Positions 1 to 6,497 of a DNA stretch of 10,651 nt are shown in pieces (position 1 is the first letter of the stretch; each line of letters starts with the position of its first letter). Source of the DNA: Alphaproteobacteria bacterium MarineAlpha3_Bin3 (GTDB lineage: Bacteria > Pseudomonadota > Alphaproteobacteria > Rhodospirillales > Casp-alpha2); NCBI GenBank assembly GCA_002938075.1, contig PTLK01000045.1, positions 1-10,651 of the forward strand, given 5' to 3'. The notes beneath the pieces are model-generated. The model was not told where the DNA came from and searched no databases. It worked only from the letters and a program-made list of their open reading frames with translations. The translations under genes and the position numbers were made by a program.

Positions 1-1152
1 GGCGCCGGTCCCTTCGGCTCCATGTGGCTGGCCGACCAGGGCGCCGAGGTGATCAAGATCGAGCCGCCGGCCAAGGACGGAGAAGGAGGCGGCGATTACG
101 CTCGCGTGCTTGGACCCTACTGGTTCGACAACGGCGAAAGCCAGTGGTTCCACGCCTATAACCGCAACAAGAAAAGCCTGACCCTCGACCTCAAGAGCGA
201 ACAGGGGCAGGAAGTGCTGCATGACCTGGTCGGCGCGTCGGACGCGCTGCTCAGCAACCTGCGCGGCGACGTGCCCGAGGCCCTGGGCCTGACGTACAAA
301 CATCTCAAGGCCGCCAATCCGAAAATCGTCTGTGCCCACCTGTCGGCCTATGGCCGCGACGGGCCCCGGGCGTCGTGGCCGGGGTTCGATTACCTGATGC
401 AGGCCGAAGCCGGCTGGTTCTCGCTGACCGGCGAACCGGACCAGCCGCCGACCCGCTTCGGGCTTTCGGTGGTCGATCAGATGACCGGCGTCGCATTGGG
501 TTATGCGGCGCTGTGCGGCATCATCCGCGCGCGGGCCTCGGGCGAGGGCGGCGACATCGACGTCAGCCTTTTCGACGTGGCGCTGTCGAACCTGGGCTAT
601 CCGGCGATCTGGTACCTGAACGCCGGCCATGTGCAGGAAAGGCTGGCGCGCTCGGCGCATCCGCACCTGACCCCGTGTCAGCTCTACAAGACCGCCGACG
701 GCTGGATCTTCCTGATGTGCAACAAGGAGAAGTTCTGGCCGGCGCTGGCGCAAGCCCTCGGCCATGCGGAATGGGCCAACGATCCCCGTTTCAAGACCTT
801 CAAGGAGCGTTTCGAGTGCCGGCCCCTGATTCAGGACATGCTGGACGAGGCGCTGTCGGCCAAAACCACCGCCGAATGGCTGGCCGACTTCGCCGGCGCC
901 GTGCCGGCGGCGCCGATCAACGACGTTAGGGAGGCGCTGGAAAACCCCTTCGTCAAGGATGAAGGGCGGCTCCAGGACATCGAACTCGAAGGCCACGGTA
1001 CCTACCGCACCCTGCGCCCCCCGGTGCAGGCCGAGACCCCGGCCCCGGCCCGCCCGGCGCCGAAGCTGGGCGAACACACCGAGGCGCTGCTGGCGGAAAT
1101 CGGCTACAATGCGGCTAAGGTGAAGGAACTGAAAGACGCAAAGGTAATCTGA
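1..1152 (+). CDS. CaiB/BaiF family (family III) CoA-transferase, 5' end cut by the window edge
   Basis: Family III CoA-transferases move CoA from one carboxylate to another through an aspartyl-CoA thioester intermediate. The reading frame is open from base 1 and already encodes GAGPFGSMWLADQGAEVIKIEPP, the usual N-terminal family motif, so the true start lies upstream and the Met at 22 is internal. Further family marks are NRNKKSLTLDLKSEQG (bases about 163-210), SAYGRDGP (about 346-369) and the segment GLSVVDQMTG, whose Asp at bases 475-477 fits the catalytic nucleophile. The C-terminal PAPINDVREALENP and a PAPKLGEHT-like ending are also typical. About 384 residues are visible, close to the usual 390-410, so only a short N-terminus is missing. 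It ends 3 bases before the hydro-lyase large subunit, so the two are probably cotranscribed. The substrate is unknown; a dicarboxylate or its half-CoA ester would fit the neighbours. Confidence 0.93.
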   Translation, partial: GAGPFGSMWLADQGAEVIKIEPPAKDGEGGGDYARVLGPYWFDNGESQWFHAYNRNKKSLTLDLKSEQGQEVLHDLVGASDALLSNLRGDVPEALGLTYKHLKAANPKIVCAHLSAYGRDGPRASWPGFDYLMQAEAGWFSLTGEPDQPPTRFGLSVVDQMTGVALGYAALCGIIRARASGEGGDIDVSLFDVALSNLGYPAIWYLNAGHVQERLARSAHPHLTPCQLYKTADGWIFLMCNKEKFWPALAQALGHAEWANDPRFKTFKERFECRPLIQDMLDEALSAKTTAEWLADFAGAVPAAPINDVREALENPFVKDEGRLQDIELEGHGTYRTLRPPVQAETPAPARPAPKLGEHTEALLAEIGYNAAKVKELKDAKVI

Positions 1153-1155
1153 GCC

Positions 1156-2448
1156 ATGCTCCCGCCAACACCCATGACCCTTTCCGAAAAGATCATCGCC
1201 CGGGCCGCGGGCAAGGATTCCGTCAAGCCCGGCGGAATCGTCACCTGCGCCGTCGATCTGGCGATGATGCACGATTCCTCAGGTCCCCGGCGGGCCGGCA
1301 AGATGCTGGACCAGTTGGGCGTGGCCCCTTGGGACACGTCGAAGATCGTCATCGTCACCGACCATTACGTCAACGACCCCGACCCGGGCAGCGTCAAGAC
1401 CCAGGAGATCACCCGCCAATGGGTGGCGGATAAGAAGATCGGGAATTTCTACCCCGAGCAGGGCATCTGCCATGTGGTGCTGCCCGAGAAAGGCCACCTG
1501 AAACCGGGCATGTTCTGCGTCGGCGCCGACAGCCATTCGACCACCGGCGGCGCCTTCGGCGCCTTCATGATCGGCGTCGGGGCGACGGAAATGACCGGCG
1601 TGCTGGCGACCGGGGAAATCTGGGTGCGGGTGCCGGAAACGCTAAGGGTTTCCGTGTCGGGGACCCTATCCGACGGGGTCGCGGCCAAGGACCTTATCCT
1701 GAAACTCTGCGGCGACATCGGCATCATGGGCGCCAATTACATGGTCGTTGAATACGGAGGCGCCGCCGTCCGCGCCATGTCCGTGGACGAGCGCATGACG
1801 CTGACCAACATGGCCGCCGAGCTGGGGGCCAAGACGGGGATCATCGCCGCCGACGAGACGACGGCTGAAATGCTGGCGGCGGCCGGGGCCGGGGACGTCG
1901 ACATCAATGCCTGGCAGGGGGACGAGGACGCCCCCGTCGCCCGCACCATCGACATCGACGGCCCGGTCCTCGGCCCCCAGGTGGCAGCGCCCACGAGCCC
2001 GGAAAACGCCGCCGAGGTCGCCGAACACGCGGGCATGTCCCTGGGCCAGGCCTACATCGGCGCCTGCACGGGGGCCAAGCTCGAAGACCTGCGGATGGCG
2101 GCAAGGGTCGTTCGTGGCCGTAAGATAGCTGCAAATACACGCTTTTTCGTTGCCCCGGCGTCAATCCTCATCCACGAGGCGGCCGCCGTGGACGGCACGC
2201 TGAAGATTCTGGAGGATGCCGGCGCCACCATCCTGCCCACCGGCTGCGGCGGCTGCATCGGCCTCGGCCCGGCGCGGCTGGACGAGGACATGACCGGAAT
2301 TTCGACCACCAACCGCAACTTCGTCGGCCGCGCCGGCCCTGAATCGTCCAAACTCTACCTGGCCTCGGCCTATACGGTGGCCGCCGCCGCAATCACCGGC
2401 GAAATCACCGACCCGCGCGAGCTTCTGGCCCGGGGAGTCGGGAAATGA
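1156..2448 (+). CDS. Aconitase/3-isopropylmalate dehydratase-like large subunit (LeuC/HacA/DmdA type)
   Basis: This is the [4Fe-4S] large subunit of a two-subunit hydro-lyase that dehydrates and rehydrates a hydroxy-di- or tricarboxylate. At 430 residues it has the length of the archaeal-type LeuC/HacA and dimethylmalate dehydratase DmdA branch rather than of single-chain aconitase. Visible motifs are CVGADSHSTTGGAFGAF (residues 121-137), the cluster cysteines C304 (YIGACTGAKLEDLR), C364 and C367 (PTGCGGCIGLGPARLD), and STTNRNFVGRAGP (383-395). The segment after the first cluster cysteine reads TGAK where leucine and TCA enzymes have TNS or TNG. The ATG at 1156 follows an AAAGG 11 bases upstream. 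An in-frame ATG at 1174 matches the usual family N-terminus (MTLSEKI) but has no ribosome site. It overlaps the small-subunit gene by 4 bases. No LeuA gene is visible, so a catabolic role is more likely than leucine synthesis (inference). The substrate is not resolved. Confidence 0.93.
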   Translation: MLPPTPMTLSEKIIARAAGKDSVKPGGIVTCAVDLAMMHDSSGPRRAGKMLDQLGVAPWDTSKIVIVTDHYVNDPDPGSVKTQEITRQWVADKKIGNFYPEQGICHVVLPEKGHLKPGMFCVGADSHSTTGGAFGAFMIGVGATEMTGVLATGEIWVRVPETLRVSVSGTLSDGVAAKDLILKLCGDIGIMGANYMVVEYGGAAVRAMSVDERMTLTNMAAELGAKTGIIAADETTAEMLAAAGAGDVDINAWQGDEDAPVARTIDIDGPVLGPQVAAPTSPENAAEVAEHAGMSLGQAYIGACTGAKLEDLRMAARVVRGRKIAANTRFFVAPASILIHEAAAVDGTLKILEDAGATILPTGCGGCIGLGPARLDEDMTGISTTNRNFVGRAGPESSKLYLASAYTVAAAAITGEITDPRELLARGVGK

Positions 2449-2957
2449 GCGCCGAAAAGGAACCGATCGAGGGCCGCGCCTGGGTCTTTGGCGACAACAT
2501 CGACACCGACCAGTTGGCGCCCGTGCCGTCCTACATGAACAAGGAGCCGGAAGAAGGCTGCAAGATGTGCCTTCAGGCCGTCGACCCGGATTTCGCCGCC
2601 AGCGTCGGCAAAGGCGACGTCTTCGTCGCCGGCAATAACCTCGGTATCGGCTCGTCCCGGGAACAGGCGCCGCAATATTTGAAGATGCTGGGCATCCGCG
2701 CCGTGTTGGCGAAGTCCTTCGCCCGCATCTTCTACCGCAACACGCTGAACTACGGCCTGCCGGCCCTGGTCTGCGCCGAGGCCGGACGCATCAACCCCGG
2801 CGACGAAGTCCGCGTCGATCCCCTGGCCGGCACGGTCGAGAACCTGACCACCGGCGAGACCCTTGAAGCCGAGCCGCTGCCGGAGCACCTATTGACGATG
2901 ATCGCCGACGGTGGCCTGCTGGCGCACCTGGAAAAGAAATTGACCCCGGGAAAATAA
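2445..2957 (+). CDS. Aconitase/3-isopropylmalate dehydratase-like small subunit (LeuD/DmdB type)
   Basis: This is the swivel-domain partner of the preceding large subunit. The 170-residue length is that of the short archaeal-type LeuD/HacB/DmdB group. GRAWVFGDNIDTDQLAP (residues 10-26) is the family N-terminus, and GNNLGIGSSREQAPQYLKMLG (63-83) matches the canonical GxNFGCGSSREHAPxALK active-site segment, with Cys to Ile and His to Gln changes. SFARIFYRNTLNYGLP (91-106) is the third conserved block. The loop after the DTD motif, which sets substrate choice in isopropylmalate and homoaconitate enzymes (YLRT-like in isopropylmalate isomerases), reads VPSYMNKEPEEG (27-38), so the substrate is probably different. 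The start is an ATGA overlap with the large-subunit stop, with GGAG 7 bases upstream, giving translational coupling. Confidence 0.92.
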   Translation: MSAEKEPIEGRAWVFGDNIDTDQLAPVPSYMNKEPEEGCKMCLQAVDPDFAASVGKGDVFVAGNNLGIGSSREQAPQYLKMLGIRAVLAKSFARIFYRNTLNYGLPALVCAEAGRINPGDEVRVDPLAGTVENLTTGETLEAEPLPEHLLTMIADGGLLAHLEKKLTPGK

Positions 2958-3013
2958 AAACGGGTAGCGAATTTAATGCATATACACGCAAAATCTAGGC
3001 CGTTTTCCGGCGT
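2958..3013. other. Short AT-rich spacer between the small subunit and the rhodanese gene
   Basis: This 56-base gap is the only real spacer within the first five genes. It is AT-rich compared with its surroundings, and TTTAAT and TATACA could each serve as a -10 box. Neither has a good -35 box at 16-18 bases. There is no stem followed by a T-run. An internal promoter for the last two genes is possible but not supported. The simplest reading is a transcribed spacer inside one operon. Confidence 0.4.
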
Positions 3014-4666
3014 ATGGAGTCCATGACCGCTGCCCGACCCAAACCCGTCACCGCCCCGGAGCTTAGGGACCTGATCGTCGAGGGCGGCGAGCTTGCGTTG
3101 CTGGACCTGCGCGGGGAAGGCACCTTCGGCGACGGGCACCTGCTGTTCGCGGTGTCGGCAACCTTGAGCCGGCTGGAAATGGTGATCGACGATCTGGTGC
3201 CCCGCCTGTCGGCGCCGATCGTGCTGTGCGCCGGGGGTGACGGCGACGATGACCTTATCACTCGCGGCGCCCAACGGCTGGCCGGAGCCGGGTATTCCGA
3301 CATTTCCTATCTGAAGGGCGGGCTCGAAGCCTGGGCCGGGGCCGGGTTCGAGGTCTTTACCGGCGTCAACGTGCCGTCTAAGGCGTTCGGCGAATGCATC
3401 GAGGTTTGGTACCAAACCCCCCATATCCCGGCAACCGAACTGCAAGCCATGAAGGACCGGGGCGACGACCTGGTCATCGTCGACAGCCGCCCGATGAGCG
3501 AATTCAAGGCCATGAACATCCCCGGCGGCATCGACGTGCCGGGGGCGGAACTGGCGCTGCGCATCCATGATATCGCGCCCGACCCGGAAACCACCGTCGT
3601 CGTCAACTGCGCCGGGCGTACGCGCTCCATCATCGGCGCCCAGTCGCTGATCAACGCCGGCATACCCAATCGTGTCGTGGCGCTGGAAAACGGCACCATG
3701 GGCTGGCACCTGGCCGGGTTCGAGTTGGAGCAGGGCGCCGAGCGCTCGTTCCCGGCGGTCTCCGGTAATGGCCTTGCGCGGGCGGCCGAATGTGCCGGGC
3801 GCGTCGGCGACATGTTCGGCGTTCCGGAAATCGACGCCGCAACCCTCGATCAATGGCGCAACGACCCCACGCGCACCCTTTACCTGCTTGACGTCCGCGA
3901 TCTTGCCGAGTTCGAGGCCGGCCACCTGGAAGGGTCCAAACCGGCCCCGGGCGGGCAACTGATACAGGCGACGGACCGCACCGTGGCCGTCAGGGGGGCG
4001 AGGCTGGTGCTGGTCGACGACAACGGCGTTAGGGCCAAGATGACCGCCTCGTGGCTGATCCAGATGGGGTGGGGCGACGTGCATGTGCTGAAGGACGGAC
4101 TCGAAGGCGACAAGTCCCTGGGGCCCCTGGTCAACGGCCCCCACCGGCCCCGCGTGCCGGGCCTGGAGGCGGCAAACCCGGACGAAGTGTCGGCCAAGGA
4201 ACTGGCGGCGCTGATCGTCGGCGGCGGCGCTTTGGTGGTCGACCTCGCCGACAGCCGCGACCACCGGGCCGGCCATATCCCGGCCAGCCGCTTCGCCGTC
4301 CGCGCCAACATGCCGGGGAATTTGTCGCCGCTTTCCGATAAAGCCGTCATCGTGCTGACCTCGCCCGACGGTGTGCTTGCGCGGCTGGCGGCGGCCGACG
4401 CCGGGGCTTCGGGGGCCCAGGTCAAGGTGCTGTCCGGCGGCACGGCGGCGTGGGTCAAGGCCGGCCATCCGATGGCGAAGGGTTTCAAGGACGCCCTCGA
4501 CGAGCCCAAGGACGTCTGGGTCCGGCCCTATGACCTCGACCAAGGCAACGAAGCGGCCATGCAGACCTACCTCGGCTGGGAGGTGGACCTGACGAAACAG
4601 ATCGAGCGCGACGGCACCGCCAATTTCCTCGATTTCGGCGCCGCCGGGGAGAGAGGGAGCCGATGA
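3014..4666 (+). CDS. Four-domain rhodanese-like sulfurtransferase, two domains lacking the active-site Cys
   Basis: The protein has 550 residues and four tandem rhodanese folds, at about 14-118, 135-245, 272-370 and 391-490, each with an [LIV]xDxR-like strand and ending in a GG-xAWxxAG-like segment. Rhodaneses carry sulfane sulfur on a cysteine in the loop after the fourth strand. Domain 1 has C72 (IVLCAGGDGD) and domain 2 has the full consensus C199-AGRTRS. In domain 3 the aligned position is Asp (D335, LVDDNGVR) and in domain 4 it is Thr (T449, VLTSPDG), so these two look catalytically dead. The C-terminal tail (about 495-540) is outside the folds. No signal peptide is seen, so it is likely cytoplasmic. 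The start could be ATG 3014 or ATG 3023; neither has a well-placed ribosome site (TAGG 14 bases before the first, GGAG 3 bases before the second). It overlaps the dehydrogenase gene by 4 bases. Its link to the carboxylate enzymes is unknown; sulfur supply to the hydro-lyase Fe-S cluster is speculation. Confidence 0.9.
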   Translation: MESMTAARPKPVTAPELRDLIVEGGELALLDLRGEGTFGDGHLLFAVSATLSRLEMVIDDLVPRLSAPIVLCAGGDGDDDLITRGAQRLAGAGYSDISYLKGGLEAWAGAGFEVFTGVNVPSKAFGECIEVWYQTPHIPATELQAMKDRGDDLVIVDSRPMSEFKAMNIPGGIDVPGAELALRIHDIAPDPETTVVVNCAGRTRSIIGAQSLINAGIPNRVVALENGTMGWHLAGFELEQGAERSFPAVSGNGLARAAECAGRVGDMFGVPEIDAATLDQWRNDPTRTLYLLDVRDLAEFEAGHLEGSKPAPGGQLIQATDRTVAVRGARLVLVDDNGVRAKMTASWLIQMGWGDVHVLKDGLEGDKSLGPLVNGPHRPRVPGLEAANPDEVSAKELAALIVGGGALVVDLADSRDHRAGHIPASRFAVRANMPGNLSPLSDKAVIVLTSPDGVLARLAAADAGASGAQVKVLSGGTAAWVKAGHPMAKGFKDALDEPKDVWVRPYDLDQGNEAAMQTYLGWEVDLTKQIERDGTANFLDFGAAGERGSR

Positions 4667-5724
4667 AAATACTGATCCTGCCCGGCGACGGCATCGGCCC
4701 TGAGATCATGGCCGCCACCGGCGCCGCTCTTGAGGCGCTCAACGACACCCACGGCCTTAAACTCGCCTTCGAGGAACGGGTCATCGGCCTGGCGTCGTTG
4801 GAGACGGAGGGCTCGACCCTGCCGGACGCCGTGATCGAGGCCATCGAGGCCGCCGACGGCACCGTCGTTGGACCGGTTCACACGGTCGCCTATCCGCCGG
4901 CGTCAGAAGGCGGCGTCAATCCGTCGGCGACGATGCGCAAACGCTTCGACCTATACGCCAACATCCGCCCCAGCCGCGCGCGGCCCGGCGTGCCCGCGAT
5001 GACCCCGAAGATGGACCTGGTGATCGCGCGCGAGAACACCGAAGGCTTTTATGCCGACCGCAACATGTTCCAAGGCACGGCTGAGTTCATGCCGACCGAA
5101 GGTGTCGCCTTGTCGGTGCGCAAGATCACCGTCCAGGGCTCGCGGCGCATCGCCGAGTCGGCTTTTGACTTGGCCGGGCGGCGGCGCAACAAGGTGACGG
5201 TGGTGCACAAGGCCAACGTGCTCAAGGTCTCCGACGGCCTGTTCCGGGACACGGTCCGCGAGGTGGCGAAATCGCACCCCGAGGTGGAACTGGACGAGGT
5301 CCTCATCGACGCCATGGCGGCATTGCTGGTGAGGACTCCGGAGGCCTTCGACGTCGTCCTCACCACCAACATGTTCGGCGACATCCTGTCCGACGAGGCG
5401 GCGGAACTTTCCGGCGGCCTCGGCCTCGGCGGGTCTCTCAACGCCGGCGACGATCACGCCATCGCCCAGGCGGCGCACGGCTCAGCGCCGGATATCGCCG
5501 GACAGGGCATCGCCAATCCGACGGCGTTGATGGTCTCAGTTGCGATGCTGCTGGAATGGCTGGGGGCGGGCCACGGGCGCGACGACCTGTCCGCCGCGGC
5601 GGCCGCCTTCAACGCCGCCGTCGATGCGGTGCTTGCCGATCCCGCCAACCACACGCCCGATTTGGGCGGCAGCGCCAAGACCGCCGACATCGGCCGGGCG
5701 GTCGCCGACGCGATCTCCAAATAA
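4663..5724 (+). CDS. Isocitrate/isopropylmalate dehydrogenase family protein, probably NAD-dependent
   Basis: This is a beta-decarboxylating dehydrogenase that oxidises a 2-hydroxy acid carrying a 3-carboxylate and releases CO2 to give a 2-oxo acid, with Mg or Mn. It opens with ILPGDGIGPEI (residues 4-14). The substrate loop GGVNPSATMRKRFDLYANIRPSR (83-105) has S88, R92 and R102 in the positions used by isocitrate and homoisocitrate enzymes. Other active-site marks are R123-ENTEGFY-130, K183 (VVHKANVLK), D216, and D240/D244 in NMFGDILSDEAAEL. HGSAPDIAGQGIANP (272-286) carries the Asp (D277) typical of NAD enzymes and not the Lys-Tyr pair of NADP isocitrate dehydrogenase. At 353 residues it has normal length. 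The ATG overlaps the rhodanese stop (ATGA), preceded by GAGAGGGAG. With the LeuCD-like pair it would complete an isomerise-then-oxidise module. Tartrate or D-malate dehydrogenase is an alternative but the loop fits them less well. Confidence 0.93.
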   Translation: MKILILPGDGIGPEIMAATGAALEALNDTHGLKLAFEERVIGLASLETEGSTLPDAVIEAIEAADGTVVGPVHTVAYPPASEGGVNPSATMRKRFDLYANIRPSRARPGVPAMTPKMDLVIARENTEGFYADRNMFQGTAEFMPTEGVALSVRKITVQGSRRIAESAFDLAGRRRNKVTVVHKANVLKVSDGLFRDTVREVAKSHPEVELDEVLIDAMAALLVRTPEAFDVVLTTNMFGDILSDEAAELSGGLGLGGSLNAGDDHAIAQAAHGSAPDIAGQGIANPTALMVSVAMLLEWLGAGHGRDDLSAAAAAFNAAVDAVLADPANHTPDLGGSAKTADIGRAVADAISK

Positions 5725-5753
5725 CGATTTTACTGCCCACGCCTTGATCTCGG
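5725..5753. other. Short gap between convergent genes, no terminator visible
   Basis: These 29 bases separate the stop of the dehydrogenase gene from the stop of the truncated MmgE/PrpD frame on the other strand. There is no stem with a T-run in either direction. This is presumably the join left by loss of the C-terminal part of the MmgE/PrpD gene. Confidence 0.4.
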
Positions 5754-6275
5754 TTATCGACCGAAGCCGGCGGAAGAAGCGGCGGCGGCGCCGAAGGTGC
5801 CGATGGTGCCGGTGGTGTTCCAGAATTTGTAGTGCGCCGGGTTGACGACGACGCCCATCCGGCTCGAGATCTCGTAGCCGGCGATGACGCCGCGCATGAA
5901 CCCATTCCCGTCCCGCCCCCGGGCCTGGGCCAGCGCCAAAGCCGCCGAGATCACCGGCGCTCCGAGGTGGTACAGGGCATCGCGGTAGATTTCGTCGAAT
6001 TCGATAGTGTGGACAGCGGCGCCGTTGATCAAAGCCGCCGTGCGCGGGTCGGTCCTTTGGCCTGACGGATAGAGCACCGCGCCACCGGACCCGCCCCGGG
6101 AACCTATCGAGTCGGCATAGGCTCGGATCAGCAGCGTCGCCGGGGGTTGCAATCCGCCCGGCAGCACCGAGGCGAACCAGTCTATGACGCAGCGCTTGGC
6201 CGCGTGCAAGGCCTCGTCGGGCAGATCCGCCGTGGCGATACCGGCGGCATAATCGGCGAAAGGTCGGAGTGCCAT
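5754..6275 (-). pseudogene. Truncated MmgE/PrpD family protein (N-terminal 173 residues only)
   Basis: MmgE/PrpD proteins (2-methylcitrate dehydratase, cis-aconitate decarboxylase and relatives) are normally about 450 residues. This frame has only the N-terminal helical part. Recognisable blocks are AKRCVIDWFASVLPG, the active-site-region segment NGAAVHTIEFDEIYRDALYHLGAPVI (where many members have HxLDFDD and HPGAPVI), GVIAGYEISSRMGVVVNPAHY, and NTTGTIGTFGAAAA. Immediately after that last conserved segment the sequence leaves the family pattern (SSAGFGR) and stops. The next gene's stop is only 30 bases further on, so some 280 C-terminal residues are gone rather than frameshifted. The start is ATG at 6275 with GGGAGG 10 bases upstream (minus strand); a TTG 18 bases further up is less likely. 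The ribosome site and a possible promoter survive, so it may be recently broken. It could still make a short protein, but not a full enzyme. Confidence 0.82.
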
Positions 6276-6355
6276 CTCGATTATTCCTCCCAAAAGCCGG
6301 AAATTTATTCTTCAGGCTACACCTAAATCCCATCTATGGCACGGATTACGGGGCT

Positions 6356-6384
6356 TTGATGGACAAGGGCGGGGCCGGTAAAAT
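6356..6384 (+). promoter_or_regulatory. Candidate sigma-70-type promoter for the flavoprotein gene
   Basis: A -35 box TTGATG (6356-6361) and a -10 box TAAAAT (6379-6384) are separated by exactly 17 bases. They match consensus at 4 of 6 and 5 of 6 positions. Transcription would begin near 6391, inside the palindrome at 6383-6394, so a protein bound there would block it. Assigned by eye; not tested. Confidence 0.5.
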
Positions 6385-6394
6385 TGTATACAAT
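6383..6394. promoter_or_regulatory. Perfect 12-bp palindrome ATTGTATACAAT, probable GntR-type operator
   Basis: ATTGTATACAAT is identical on both strands and stands in GC-rich DNA. Its form resembles sites of FCD-type GntR regulators (VanR of Caulobacter binds the similar ATTGGATCCAAT). It overlaps the 3' end of the plus-strand -10 box and contains a minus-strand -10 box, so one dimer could repress transcription in both directions. No regulator gene lies in the window, so the binding protein is unknown. Confidence 0.55.
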
Positions 6395-6411
6395 CCGGCG
6401 GGGAGGCTCAA
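6383..6411 (-). promoter_or_regulatory. Candidate minus-strand promoter for the truncated MmgE/PrpD gene
   Basis: Read on the minus strand, TTGAGC (6406-6411) and TACAAT (6383-6388) are spaced by 17 bases and match the -35 and -10 consensus at 4 of 6 and 5 of 6 positions. The -10 lies inside the palindrome. Transcription would start near 6376, leaving a leader of about 100 bases before the ATG at 6275. Confidence 0.35.
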
Positions 6412-6435
6412 TAATGGACCCGACCGGGTTTATGA

Positions 6436-6464
6436 GGGGCCTCGGTCTTTCGGGAAAAGGCCCC
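6436..6464 (+). repeat. GC-rich hairpin between two possible starts of the flavoprotein gene
   Basis: GGGGCCT (6436-6442) pairs perfectly with AGGCCCC (6458-6464) around a 15-base loop. No T-run follows, so it is not a terminator. It lies after the ATG at 6414, which has a strong ribosome site, and before the GTG at 6498. It could affect which start is used. Chance formation in GC-rich DNA is possible. Confidence 0.35.
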
Positions 6465-6497
6465 CGGGCTTCTGCCTTTCGGAAACAGGAATGTAAA

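Noticed and set aside
2971..2990. TTTAATGCATATACA as a second copy of the GntR-like palindrome or as an internal promoter
   Set aside because: It is only partly symmetric, does not match ATTGTATACAAT, and has no -35 box at proper spacing.
2750..4543. A 597-codon open frame on the minus strand opposite the rhodanese gene
   Set aside because: It is a shadow of high third-position GC in the plus-strand genes. It spans two real genes, has a low-complexity His/Gly/Arg-rich composition and matches no family I know.
1156..5724. Reading the LeuC, LeuD and IDH-like genes as leuCDB of leucine synthesis
   Set aside because: LeuA is absent, the order includes a CoA-transferase and a rhodanese gene, the LeuD loop differs, and the IDH-like substrate loop resembles isocitrate rather than isopropylmalate enzymes.
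5754..5845. Repetitive GGCGGCGGC-rich stretch as a terminator or repeat element
   Set aside because: It encodes the Ala-rich end of the MmgE/PrpD fragment; no clear stem with T-run or repeat unit.
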